From JAVDCA01 sp035764045 (lineage in GTDB: Bacteria > Pseudomonadota > Alphaproteobacteria > Rhizobiales > Xanthobacteraceae), in assembly GCA_035764045.1 (NCBI GenBank), contig DASTZX010000403.1:1-10981 (forward strand): a stretch of DNA of 10,981 nucleotides, written 5' to 3'. Within the stretch, counting starts at the first letter, position 1; each line of letters starts with the position of its first letter. This document shows, piece after piece, positions 1 to 6,346 of the stretch. The notes beneath the pieces are model-generated. The model ran no database searches, was not told the origin of the DNA, and was given only the letters and a program-made list of their open reading frames with translations. A program made the translations under genes and the position numbers.

Positions 1-2061
1 GTTGGTGCTCCACAGGCCGCGGCCCTTCCAGCCGCCGTTCGGGTCGTCGATACGCGCGTCGAGCCCCTTGGCGTAGAAGCCCATCGGATAGGGGATGCGC
101 AGCGAGACCATCTTGCCGTTCTGCAGCGCGACGAAGCCGTCACTGAGGTTGGCGGTCGAGATCGGCACGTCCTTGCCGAGGCCCACCGCGTCATGCTGGT
201 CGACCCAGGTGTAGTAGCTCGCCTCCGCGCTGTTGTCGCCGAGCCCCTCGAAGCCGGGGCCCGGATAGCGATAGTGCGCCCAGCCCTCGGGGCAGTGATT
301 GCCGGTCGCTTTCGGACCGTTGAGCGGGGCCTTGCATTTGCTGCGGTCGAAGCTGACCAGTTCGCCGCTCGACGCCGAGCCCCACACCACGCCCTTGGAG
401 TCGATGTCGCCGCCGCGGATGCCGAAGGACGGCTCCGGCACATAGTAGATCTCCGACAGCTTGGTCTTCGGATCGAAGCGCAGGAACCCGGGCGGGCCGC
501 CGAAGATGCCGACCGTGTACCAGATCGAGCCATCAGTCGGATGCGGCATCACCGCATACGGGCCGGAGCCCGGAACGATGCGCTTGTCCTTGTTCGGATC
601 GATCGGCTGGTTCGGTTCGACGTACTCGTCGAGCTTGCCGTTGCCGTCAGTGTCGAGCACGAACGGCGCCCAGCCGACCGCTTTCTGCGAGTCGCCGGTC
701 TCGTCGAACACCTTGGTGTTGACCCAGCCCGCCACCTGTCCGGTGCCGCTGAGCCAGAGCGTGTTGTCCTTGTCGAAGCCGAATTGCGGATGGTGTGTGC
801 CGAAGCATGTGTCGATGAAGGAGTACTTCATCGTCTTCGGGTCGAGCATCGCGACCTGACGCGTCGACTTCTCGAGCGGGAAGACCTTGGCGTAGGGATT
901 GTCCGATCCCTTCTTGCACCAGGCCGGATTGTCCTGACCACGCACGGTCGCGGCGAGCCACAGCCGCCCCTTGTCATCGAACATGGCGTTGTGATTGTTC
1001 GCGCGCGTATCCCAGAGCTTCCGGTTGCCCCAGTAGGCCGACGGCTCGAGCGGCTTCACGGAGCCGGCATGGCCCGGGCCGAGCGATTCCGGCATCTCGG
1101 GATCATGGACCGGCATCTTGAAGAACGTCACCGTGTTGGTCTTCGGATCAAGGATCGGCATGTTGTCGGTCGAGTACTCGGGCGAGCCATACAACGGTCC
1201 GTTGGCATTGACGGTCGGGTTGCGCTTGTCCGACGAGATCAGGTCGTGGAGGTATTTGTCGGGCGTACTCCACTCCCACTCGGTGATCACGAGATTGCGC
1301 TCGACACCCTGCGGCCGCGGCGGCTTGTCCTTCGGCAGCTCGCCCTTGGCGATGCGGTCGGTCCAGTCGCCGAGATACTTGAACGGGACGCCGCCCCACT
1401 GGCCGGCAATCTGGTTGATCATCTGCTCGCCCGACTGCCCGGACTGGACGCGGCGCATCCAGGCGTCGGCGCCGGAGTTGAAGGAGCCGAACTGAGCCGG
1501 GATGGTGCGGGTCGCCTCCTGTCCGAGCTGATGACAGCCGATGCAGCCGATGTTCTTCATCTGCTTGAGGTAGTCGTGCTGCGTCATCTTCGCCGGAATG
1601 CCGCTGTCGTCCTTGCCGAAGTCGCTTTTGGCCGGGATCTTCATCATCGAGTACCAGTAGATCGCCGGATAATAATGTGCGGCCTCGACATCGTTCGGCG
1701 CCGCCACCGCAGTCAGATCAAGATGCTGACCCGGCTTGGCGCGCAGCTTCGGCGAGTCGATGAGCCCATACCCGCGCACCCACACCTGGTAGTTCGCCGT
1801 CGGCAGATCGGGAATGACGTAGCGGCCCTGGTCGTCGGTCACGACGATCTTCGCGAATTTGGTGGGCAGATCATTCGTCTCGGCGATGACCCAGACGCCG
1901 GCCTCCGGGCCCTTCGGGCCGGTGACCACGCCGCCGATGTCGTCGCCGTCGATGGCGACCGCCTGTGCGGCCTGCTGCGCGTGCGCCGGGGCGAATGGGG
2001 TATTGAGACATGCGGCGAGCGCGACGACGGCGACGCTCGCGTAAAGCCACTGTCGGGTCAT
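1..2061 (-). CDS. Exported carboxypeptidase-regulatory-like / c-heme / beta-propeller protein (3' end outside window)
   Basis: 687 codons are visible, and the frame is still open at the window edge. The start is the ATG at 2061, preceded by a strong AAGGGAGG ribosome site five bases away. Residues 1-28 form a signal peptide, probably cut after AHA at 26-28. A lipobox-like L-A-A-C at 15-18 makes a lipoprotein possible. Residues about 38-118 look like a carboxypeptidase-regulatory-like beta-sandwich. C173-I-G-C-H177 is the only CxxCH, so one covalent heme c is likely, which places the protein in the periplasm. The rest has repeated LDPKT / RFDPKT strand motifs and Trp/Gly-rich segments like virginiamycin-B-lyase or SMP-30-type propellers. 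D470-x-D-G-N-G-x-x-D478 resembles a calcium loop. I recognise the architecture from soil alphaproteobacteria but know no proven function. An electron-transfer or oxidoreductase role is inferred. It is divergent from the molybdenum hydroxylase gene. Confidence 0.85.
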   Translation of the reverse strand, partial: MTRQWLYASVAVVALAACLNTPFAPAHAQQAAQAVAIDGDDIGGVVTGPKGPEAGVWVIAETNDLPTKFAKIVVTDDQGRYVIPDLPTANYQVWVRGYGLIDSPKLRAKPGQHLDLTAVAAPNDVEAAHYYPAIYWYSMMKIPAKSDFGKDDSGIPAKMTQHDYLKQMKNIGCIGCHQLGQEATRTIPAQFGSFNSGADAWMRRVQSGQSGEQMINQIAGQWGGVPFKYLGDWTDRIAKGELPKDKPPRPQGVERNLVITEWEWSTPDKYLHDLISSDKRNPTVNANGPLYGSPEYSTDNMPILDPKTNTVTFFKMPVHDPEMPESLGPGHAGSVKPLEPSAYWGNRKLWDTRANNHNAMFDDKGRLWLAATVRGQDNPAWCKKGSDNPYAKVFPLEKSTRQVAMLDPKTMKYSFIDTCFGTHHPQFGFDKDNTLWLSGTGQVAGWVNTKVFDETGDSQKAVGWAPFVLDTDGNGKLDEYVEPNQPIDPNKDKRIVPGSGPYAVMPHPTDGSIWYTVGIFGGPPGFLRFDPKTKLSEIYYVPEPSFGIRGGDIDSKGVVWGSASSGELVSFDRSKCKAPLNGPKATGNHCPEGWAHYRYPGPGFEGLGDNSAEASYYTWVDQHDAVGLGKDVPISTANLSDGFVALQNGKMVSLRIPYPMGFYAKGLDARIDDPNGGWKGRGLWSTN

Positions 2062-2129
2062 GAGAGCCTCCCTTGCATGCAGTCTTGCCGGGCGCGCCGG
2101 CGCTCGGCCGGGGCGGATCCTGATTGTTT

Positions 2130-2153
2130 GATTGGCGCAAATGTGCGCCAGTC
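2130..2153. promoter_or_regulatory. 24-bp inverted repeat, candidate operator
   Basis: The core is a perfect TGGCGCA / TGCGCCA pair around the four bases AATG. The arms extend to ten bases each with one mismatch (GATTGGCGCA against TGCGCCAGTC). It lies 69 bases upstream of the start codon of the heme-c/propeller gene, in a position suited to a dimeric regulator. A terminator role is unlikely, since no T-run follows and no gene ends here. The cognate regulator is not in the window and its family cannot be told. Confidence 0.5.
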
Positions 2154-2289
2154 ATTGCCGGCCCGCAAGGGGGATCGGCGGCATGCGCGACGCGACGCCG
2201 ACGGGTCGCACATCATCGCGGGTCCCTGGGCCTCGGCGCGCCGTCGCACCATAGTCGCGCGCCCTCCGGGCAGTGTCGGACTTCCAACC

Positions 2290-2433
2290 ATGGCGCGCGG
2301 TCTCGATCATGTCGTTCATGCGGTGCGCGACCTCGACGCCGCGGCCACGCGCTACGAGCGCTGGTGTTATGTCGACGCGGTGATGTCCGGCCGGGCAACG
2401 CCGCAGCTGGGGCCGATCCCGCGCTTCTATTGA
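2290..2433 (+). pseudogene. Remnant of a VOC / glyoxalase-like protein start
   Basis: The 47-codon frame begins MARGLDHVVHAVRDLDAA, followed by TRYER. This matches the first beta-alpha unit of glyoxalase-like VOC proteins, where GLDHIVHAVRDLDAA...Y is typical and the His is a metal ligand. After residue 24 or so the similarity fades: WCYVDA may stand for the usual LGF-V-GA, and the frame stops at 2433, far short of a normal VOC domain. No clear ribosome site precedes it. The simplest reading is a decayed or truncated gene left upstream of the molybdenum hydroxylase gene. A chance match is possible because only about 25 residues are informative. Confidence 0.5.
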
Positions 2434-2558
2434 ACGGGCGATCAGACGCGGAGGGCCGCGCCCCTACGAGCTCGAGGCCGGTGCTTCGAGCCGGCGGATG
2501 CCACCTCGACGAACATCCGCTAACATTCGAACCAGGCAAAACGCGGGAGACGCGACAC

Positions 2559-4892
2559 ATGGCGAAGTTCGGCATCGGACAGGCGGTGCGCCGGGTCGAG
2601 GACCAGCGCTTCCTCACCGGCCATGGCCGCTACATCGACGACATCAGCCTGCCCGGCCAGGCCTATGGGGTGGCGCTGCTCTCGCCGCACGCGCATGCGC
2701 GCATCAAGCGGATCGACGTCGCCAAGGCCAAGGCCGCACCGGGCGTGCTCGCCGTGCTCACCGGTGCCGACGCGGTGGCCGACAAGCTCGGCAGCTTCAC
2801 GGCCCATCTGATGCCCGAGGACGTCGGCGCCCCGAAGGGACATCGCACGTTCCAGCCGCTCCTCGTCGCCGACCGCGTGCGCCTGGCCGGCGACCGCGTC
2901 GCCTATGTGGTCGCCGAGACGGTGGCGCAGGCGCGCGATGCAGCCGAGCTGATCGAGATCGATTACGAGCCGCTGCCGGCCGTCGTCGACCTGGAGGACG
3001 CCGCCAAGCCGGGCGCCACGAAGGTGTGGGACGAATGTGCGGACGGGAACGTTGCGTTCCGCCTGCGCTTCGGCAATCAGGAGGCGACCGACGCGGCGTT
3101 CGCGTCGGCCAAGCACGTGGTGACGCTGCGCGTCGTCAACAACCGGCTGTCGCCGGTCGCGATGGAGCCGCGCGTCGCCATCGGACAGTACGATCCGATC
3201 GAGGACAGCTACACGCTGCACACCGCGTCGCAGAACCCGCACGGCGTGCGGATGGAGATGTCGCACGTCTTTCACGTGCCGGAGAACCGCGTGCGCGTGA
3301 TCTCGCCCGATGTCGGCGGCGGCTTCGGGCTCAAGGGCAGCACGTTCCCTGACGAAGCGCTGGTGCTGTGGGCGGCCCGCAAGGTGCAGTGCCCGGTGAA
3401 GTGGACCGCCACGCGCTCGGAAAGCATGCTGACCGACCACGGTGGCCGCGATCATGTCGCCTATGGCGAGATGGCGCTCGATGCCGAGGGGAAGATCCTC
3501 GGCATCCGGGCGCGCTCCCTGTTCAATGTCGGCGCCTATTTCGTCGGCGCCGCCATGGTGGTCGGCGCCTTCTCGCTGCGGTTCATCCCGGAAGCCTATG
3601 ACGTGCAGAACATCTTCGTGGCGACGACCGGGCTGTTCACCAACACGTCGCAGAACGGACCTTATCGCGGCGCCGGACGGCCGGAAGCGGCCTATTTCAC
3701 CGAGCGGCTGATCGAGCATGCGGCGCGGCAGATCGGGATCGACGCGACCGAGATCCGCCGGCGTAATCTGATCGCGCCGGCGAAGATTCCCTACAGCACG
3801 CCGACGTTCTGGACCTATGACAGCGGCGAGTTCGGCCGGCTGCTCGACCAGTGCGTGGAGGCGAGCGACTGGAAGGGATATGCGGCGCGGCGCAAGGAAT
3901 CGGAAAAGAACGGCAAGCGGCGCGGCCGTGCGGTGAGCTACTACATCGAGTTCGGCGGCATCTTCAACGATCGCATGGACCTGCGCTTCGACCCGGGCGG
4001 CACGCTCACGATCCTGGCCGGCACACACTCACACGGGCAAGGCCACGCGACGGTCTTTGCCCAGATCGTGCACGAGCTGTTGGGCGTGCCGTTCGAGGAG
4101 ATCCGCTTCGTGCAGGGCGACACCGCCCAGGTCGCGATGGGGCGAGGCACCTACGGGGCGCGCAGCGCGGTCGTGGGCGGCAGCGCGCTCAAGGCGGCGG
4201 CGGATGCGATCGTCGAGAAGGGCAAGCCGATGGCCTCGGCCCTGATGGAGGCGGACGTCGCCGACATCGAGTTCAAGGATGGCCGCTACCGGGTGGCCGG
4301 CACCGACAAGTCGATCACGATCGCCGACGTCGCGAAGGCGTCCTATGCGCCGATGGGGCCGTTGACCAAGCAATTCGGCGTCGGTCTCGAGGCGAGCGGC
4401 AGCTTCAGTCCCGAGCCGCCGAGCCATCCGAACGGCGCGCATGCCTGCGAGGTCGAGATCGACCTGGAGACCGGCGAGGTGACGGTGGATCGCTATCACG
4501 TGGTCGACGATCTCGGCCGGGTGCTCAATCCGCTGATCGTCCGCGGCCAGATCCATGGCGGCGTCGCGCAGGGGATCGGCCAGGCCCTGGTCGAGCAGCA
4601 GGTCTACGACCGCGACTCCGGCCAGCTCCTCACCGGCAGCTTCATGGATTACGCCATGCCGCATGCCGATCTGATCCCCATGATCGACGCGGCGCTCGAG
4701 GAGGTGCCGTGCCGCACCAACCCGCTGGGCGTGAAGGGCATCGGGGAATCCGGCACCATCGGGGCACCGCCCACGGTCATCAACGCCATCATCGACGCGC
4801 TGCGCCCGCTCGGCGTCGAGACGATCGACATGCCGGCGACCCCGGCGCGGGTGTGGGAGGCGATCAGCAAGGCGCGCGGCGCGAGCGCCTGA
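2559..4892 (+). CDS. Xanthine dehydrogenase family molybdopterin-binding subunit (form II CoxL-like)
   Basis: The 777-residue protein has the usual length for CoxL-type large subunits. The ATG at 2559 is chosen because GGGAGA stands 8 bases upstream and the family start (GIGQAVRRVED-RFLTG-G-Y-DD) begins immediately. The N-terminal a/b hammerhead domain covers about 15-130 and the molybdopterin-binding part the rest. Visible signatures are GGGFGLKG at 253-260, PYRGAGR at 368-374, SHGQGH with Q494, and GIGESG with the presumed catalytic Glu730. The YRGAGR loop is the form II type; form I CO dehydrogenases carry AYxCSFR, so CO oxidation is not predicted. The family hydroxylates carbon centres (aldehydes, N-heterocycles) using Mo-cytosine dinucleotide, normally with FAD and 2Fe-2S subunits. 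Neither partner is encoded nearby. There is no signal peptide, so a cytoplasmic location is expected. The substrate is unknown. Confidence 0.93.
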   Translation: MAKFGIGQAVRRVEDQRFLTGHGRYIDDISLPGQAYGVALLSPHAHARIKRIDVAKAKAAPGVLAVLTGADAVADKLGSFTAHLMPEDVGAPKGHRTFQPLLVADRVRLAGDRVAYVVAETVAQARDAAELIEIDYEPLPAVVDLEDAAKPGATKVWDECADGNVAFRLRFGNQEATDAAFASAKHVVTLRVVNNRLSPVAMEPRVAIGQYDPIEDSYTLHTASQNPHGVRMEMSHVFHVPENRVRVISPDVGGGFGLKGSTFPDEALVLWAARKVQCPVKWTATRSESMLTDHGGRDHVAYGEMALDAEGKILGIRARSLFNVGAYFVGAAMVVGAFSLRFIPEAYDVQNIFVATTGLFTNTSQNGPYRGAGRPEAAYFTERLIEHAARQIGIDATEIRRRNLIAPAKIPYSTPTFWTYDSGEFGRLLDQCVEASDWKGYAARRKESEKNGKRRGRAVSYYIEFGGIFNDRMDLRFDPGGTLTILAGTHSHGQGHATVFAQIVHELLGVPFEEIRFVQGDTAQVAMGRGTYGARSAVVGGSALKAAADAIVEKGKPMASALMEADVADIEFKDGRYRVAGTDKSITIADVAKASYAPMGPLTKQFGVGLEASGSFSPEPPSHPNGAHACEVEIDLETGEVTVDRYHVVDDLGRVLNPLIVRGQIHGGVAQGIGQALVEQQVYDRDSGQLLTGSFMDYAMPHADLIPMIDAALEEVPCRTNPLGVKGIGESGTIGAPPTVINAIIDALRPLGVETIDMPATPARVWEAISKARGASA

Positions 4893-4896
4893 GCGC

Positions 4897-4914
4897 CGTT
4901 GCGGGCCGGCAACG
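4897..4914 (+). other. Small hairpin just after the molybdenum hydroxylase gene
   Basis: CGTTGC and GCAACG form a perfect six-base stem around GGGCCG, four bases past the stop codon. It is followed by AAAA rather than a T-run, so it is a poor intrinsic terminator. It may only slow or protect the upstream message, or be chance in GC-rich DNA. The 98-base gap that contains it also carries GGCCGGCAAC twice (4904-4913 and 4933-4942). Confidence 0.25.
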
Positions 4915-4990
4915 AAAACGCTTAACTCACGCGGCCGGCAACCGCCGTATCTTCAAGATGCGGCCCATGACCGGCCCAGGGAGGAATACC

Positions 4991-5506
4991 ATGCGTGCGT
5001 CATTGCTCGCGTCCGCCGCTTTCGCGGCCGCTCTTGCATCGAATATTGCGTCCACTGCCTCGGCCCAGCAGGCCGCTCCGCTCACGACCCAGTTCATGAG
5101 CGACAAGCAGATCATGGGGCTGATCGACAAGGCGAAGAACGAGCGCAAGGGAGAGGCGCCGCTGGTGGCGGAGCCGATCCTGTTGCTTCCGCCCTACAAG
5201 GCCCAGCTCGAATATCGTCCCGCCATCGCGCCGGCAGCGGTGCACGAAAAGGACGCGGAGCTGTTCGTGGTGCTGCAAGGCACGGGCAACATCGTGACCG
5301 GCGGCAAGCTGGTGGACGAGAAGCGGGTCAATGCCGCGAACCTGTCGGGCTCGTCGATCGCGGACGGCCATTCGCAGACCGTCGTGAAGGGCGACATGCT
5401 GATCGTGCCGCCGAATACCCCGCACCAGGTCATTCCGTCGGGCGGCGCGCCGATCGTCGTGATGACGATGCACGTGCCGTTTCCGGCGCCGGCCAACTGG
5501 CCGTGA
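4991..5506 (+). CDS. Exported cupin-domain protein
   Basis: The 171-residue protein starts at the ATG after an AGGGAGG ribosome site (4978-4984). Residues 1-25 are a signal peptide ending in ASA before QQAAP, so the mature protein is periplasmic. One cupin barrel is seen. Motif 1 is H85-E-K-D-A-E90 followed by LFVVLQG. Motif 2 is G134-D-M-L-I-V-P-P-N-T-P-H145. The second histidine of the usual HxH pair is missing (E86/K87 there), so metal binding, if any, would use H85, E90 and H145, perhaps with H127. The segment between the motifs is longer than in minimal cupins. Cupins include dioxygenases, isomerases and pure binding proteins, and the sequence does not decide which. It lies 98 bases after the molybdenum hydroxylase gene and 30 before the next gene, so it is probably co-transcribed with at least the latter. 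Confidence 0.85.
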   Translation: MRASLLASAAFAAALASNIASTASAQQAAPLTTQFMSDKQIMGLIDKAKNERKGEAPLVAEPILLLPPYKAQLEYRPAIAPAAVHEKDAELFVVLQGTGNIVTGGKLVDEKRVNAANLSGSSIADGHSQTVVKGDMLIVPPNTPHQVIPSGGAPIVVMTMHVPFPAPANWP

Positions 5507-5536
5507 TTCGGACACCGAAGCAAAGGGAGCGTGACC

Positions 5537-6187
5537 ATGAATCGTGCCATCCTGCCCTGTTGCGCCGTCGTTCTCGCCGCGGCTGCGGCTTCCGCTCTCC
5601 CGCCGGCGCAGGCGAACGACATCACCACCGAATGGTCGAGCGTCAAGCCGCCGCCGGTGCCGGTGCTCAAGCCGGCGACGATCGATCCGAAGACGACCGC
5701 GCTCCTGGCGCTCGACTTCATGAAAGGGAACTGCGGGGCGCGGCCGCGCTGCGCCTCGACCATTCCGGTCGCCAACAAGCTCATCGAGCAGGCGCACGCC
5801 CACGACATGCTGGTGATCTACACCCTGGTGGGCGAGACGCCGAAGCCGGAGGGGATGGCCGACGGCATCCAGAAGCCGCGCGAGGGCGAATGGATCGAGC
5901 GCGGCGGCGCCGACAAGTTCATCAACTCCGACATCGAGCAGCGCCTCAAGCAGAAGGGCATCAAGACCGTGATCGTGATGGGCACCTCGGCGCAGGGCGC
6001 CGTGGTCGGCACCAGCAACGGCGCCGTGCAGCGCGGCTTCACCGTGGTGGTGCCGGTCGACGGCATGTCGGCGGAGGATCCCTATAATGAGCAGTACGCG
6101 GCCTGGCACCTCTACAAGGGCGGTCCGGTCTACCTGCCGAAGAACGTGACGCTCACGCGCGGCGACATGATCACGTTCGGGAAGTGA
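5537..6187 (+). CDS. Exported isochorismatase-family (cysteine hydrolase-like) protein lacking the nucleophilic Cys
   Basis: The 216-residue protein has a signal peptide ending near A-Q-A at 24-26, so it should act in the periplasm. The ATG at 5537 is preferred over the in-frame GTG at 5531 because AAAGGGAG (5522-5529) is seven bases from the ATG but only one from the GTG. The Rossmann-like isochorismatase fold shows as LLALDF (D60), GGADKF (K127) and VIVMGTSAQGAVVGT. In cysteine hydrolases of this superfamily the triad is Asp-Lys-Cys; here the Cys position appears to be A155. True isochorismatases such as PhzD also lack the cysteine, so vinyl-ether hydrolysis or another cysteine-independent reaction remains possible, as does a non-catalytic role. 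C66 and C72 could form a disulfide after export. It is 30 bases behind the cupin gene, which suggests one operon. Confidence 0.85.
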   Translation: MNRAILPCCAVVLAAAAASALPPAQANDITTEWSSVKPPPVPVLKPATIDPKTTALLALDFMKGNCGARPRCASTIPVANKLIEQAHAHDMLVIYTLVGETPKPEGMADGIQKPREGEWIERGGADKFINSDIEQRLKQKGIKTVIVMGTSAQGAVVGTSNGAVQRGFTVVVPVDGMSAEDPYNEQYAAWHLYKGGPVYLPKNVTLTRGDMITFGK

Positions 6188-6220
6188 GATCGCGGCGGCC
6201 CTGATCCCGAGCAAATCTGC

Positions 6221-6335
6221 GTCATTGCCCGCGCAAGCGGGCAATCCAGTATTCACAACACGTGCGTGAGAAGCCGGCAGTGCCCCATCGGGCCTGCTGC
6301 GGAGTACTGGATCGTCCGCTTTCGCGGACGACGAC
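6221..6335. repeat. REP/BIME-like paired-hairpin element
   Basis: Two inverted copies of a 34-base unit (6221-6254, and 6302-6335 in reverse) agree at 27 of 34 positions. Each copy is itself a hairpin: TTGCCCGC-GCAA-GCGGGCAA in the first, TCGTCCGC-GAAA-GCGGACGA in the second read on the minus strand. Four of the seven differences are paired changes that keep both stems intact, and both loops are GNRA type. Both copies then carry ATCCAGTA. A third stem (GCAG, GCCC / GGGC, CTGC at 6277-6297, one bulged T) sits between them. The element fills the gap between two convergent genes, where such elements can act as two-way terminators or message stabilisers. The core sequence resembles repeats I recall from Bradyrhizobium-like genomes. 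No REP-associated transposase gene is in the window. Confidence 0.8.
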
Positions 6336-6346
6336 GGTGTGAGGGG

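Larger units (their letters stand above)
2062..2558. other. Divergent intergenic region of about 0.5 kb
   Basis: No intact gene is seen between the minus-strand heme protein and the plus-strand molybdenum hydroxylase gene. The stretch holds a 24-bp dyad (2130-2153), a short direct repeat TGATTG at 2121-2126 and 2129-2134, and a short coding remnant (2290-2433). I could not find a convincing sigma70 promoter pair in either direction. TAACAT at 2521-2526 is a weak -10 candidate for the plus strand, with no matching -35. Confidence 0.6.

Noticed and set aside
193..2433. 746-codon open frame on the plus strand opposite the heme-c/propeller gene
   Set aside because: Its product is Arg/Val/Leu-rich low-information sequence with no domain. 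The minus strand has a signal peptide, CxxCH and a good ribosome site. Only the last 48 codons, beyond the heme gene, look meaningful.
2520..4028. 502-codon open frame antisense to the molybdenum hydroxylase gene
   Set aside because: It is a shadow of GC-rich codon use. No recognisable motif is present, while the plus strand shows a complete CoxL-family protein.
2559..4892. CO dehydrogenase (form I CoxL)
   Set aside because: The active-site loop reads PYRGAGR, not AYxCSFR, so the selenium-ligated copper cysteine of true CO dehydrogenase is absent.
4904..4942. Direct repeat GGCCGGCAAC, two copies 29 bases apart
   Set aside because: Ten GC-rich bases can recur by chance here, and the first copy is part of the small hairpin, so no independent function is supported.
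3851..4990. Possible longer cupin reading upstream into the molybdenum hydroxylase gene
   Set aside because: The frame is open, but the extension is shadow sequence. The ATG at 4991 has a strong ribosome site and starts a proper signal peptide.
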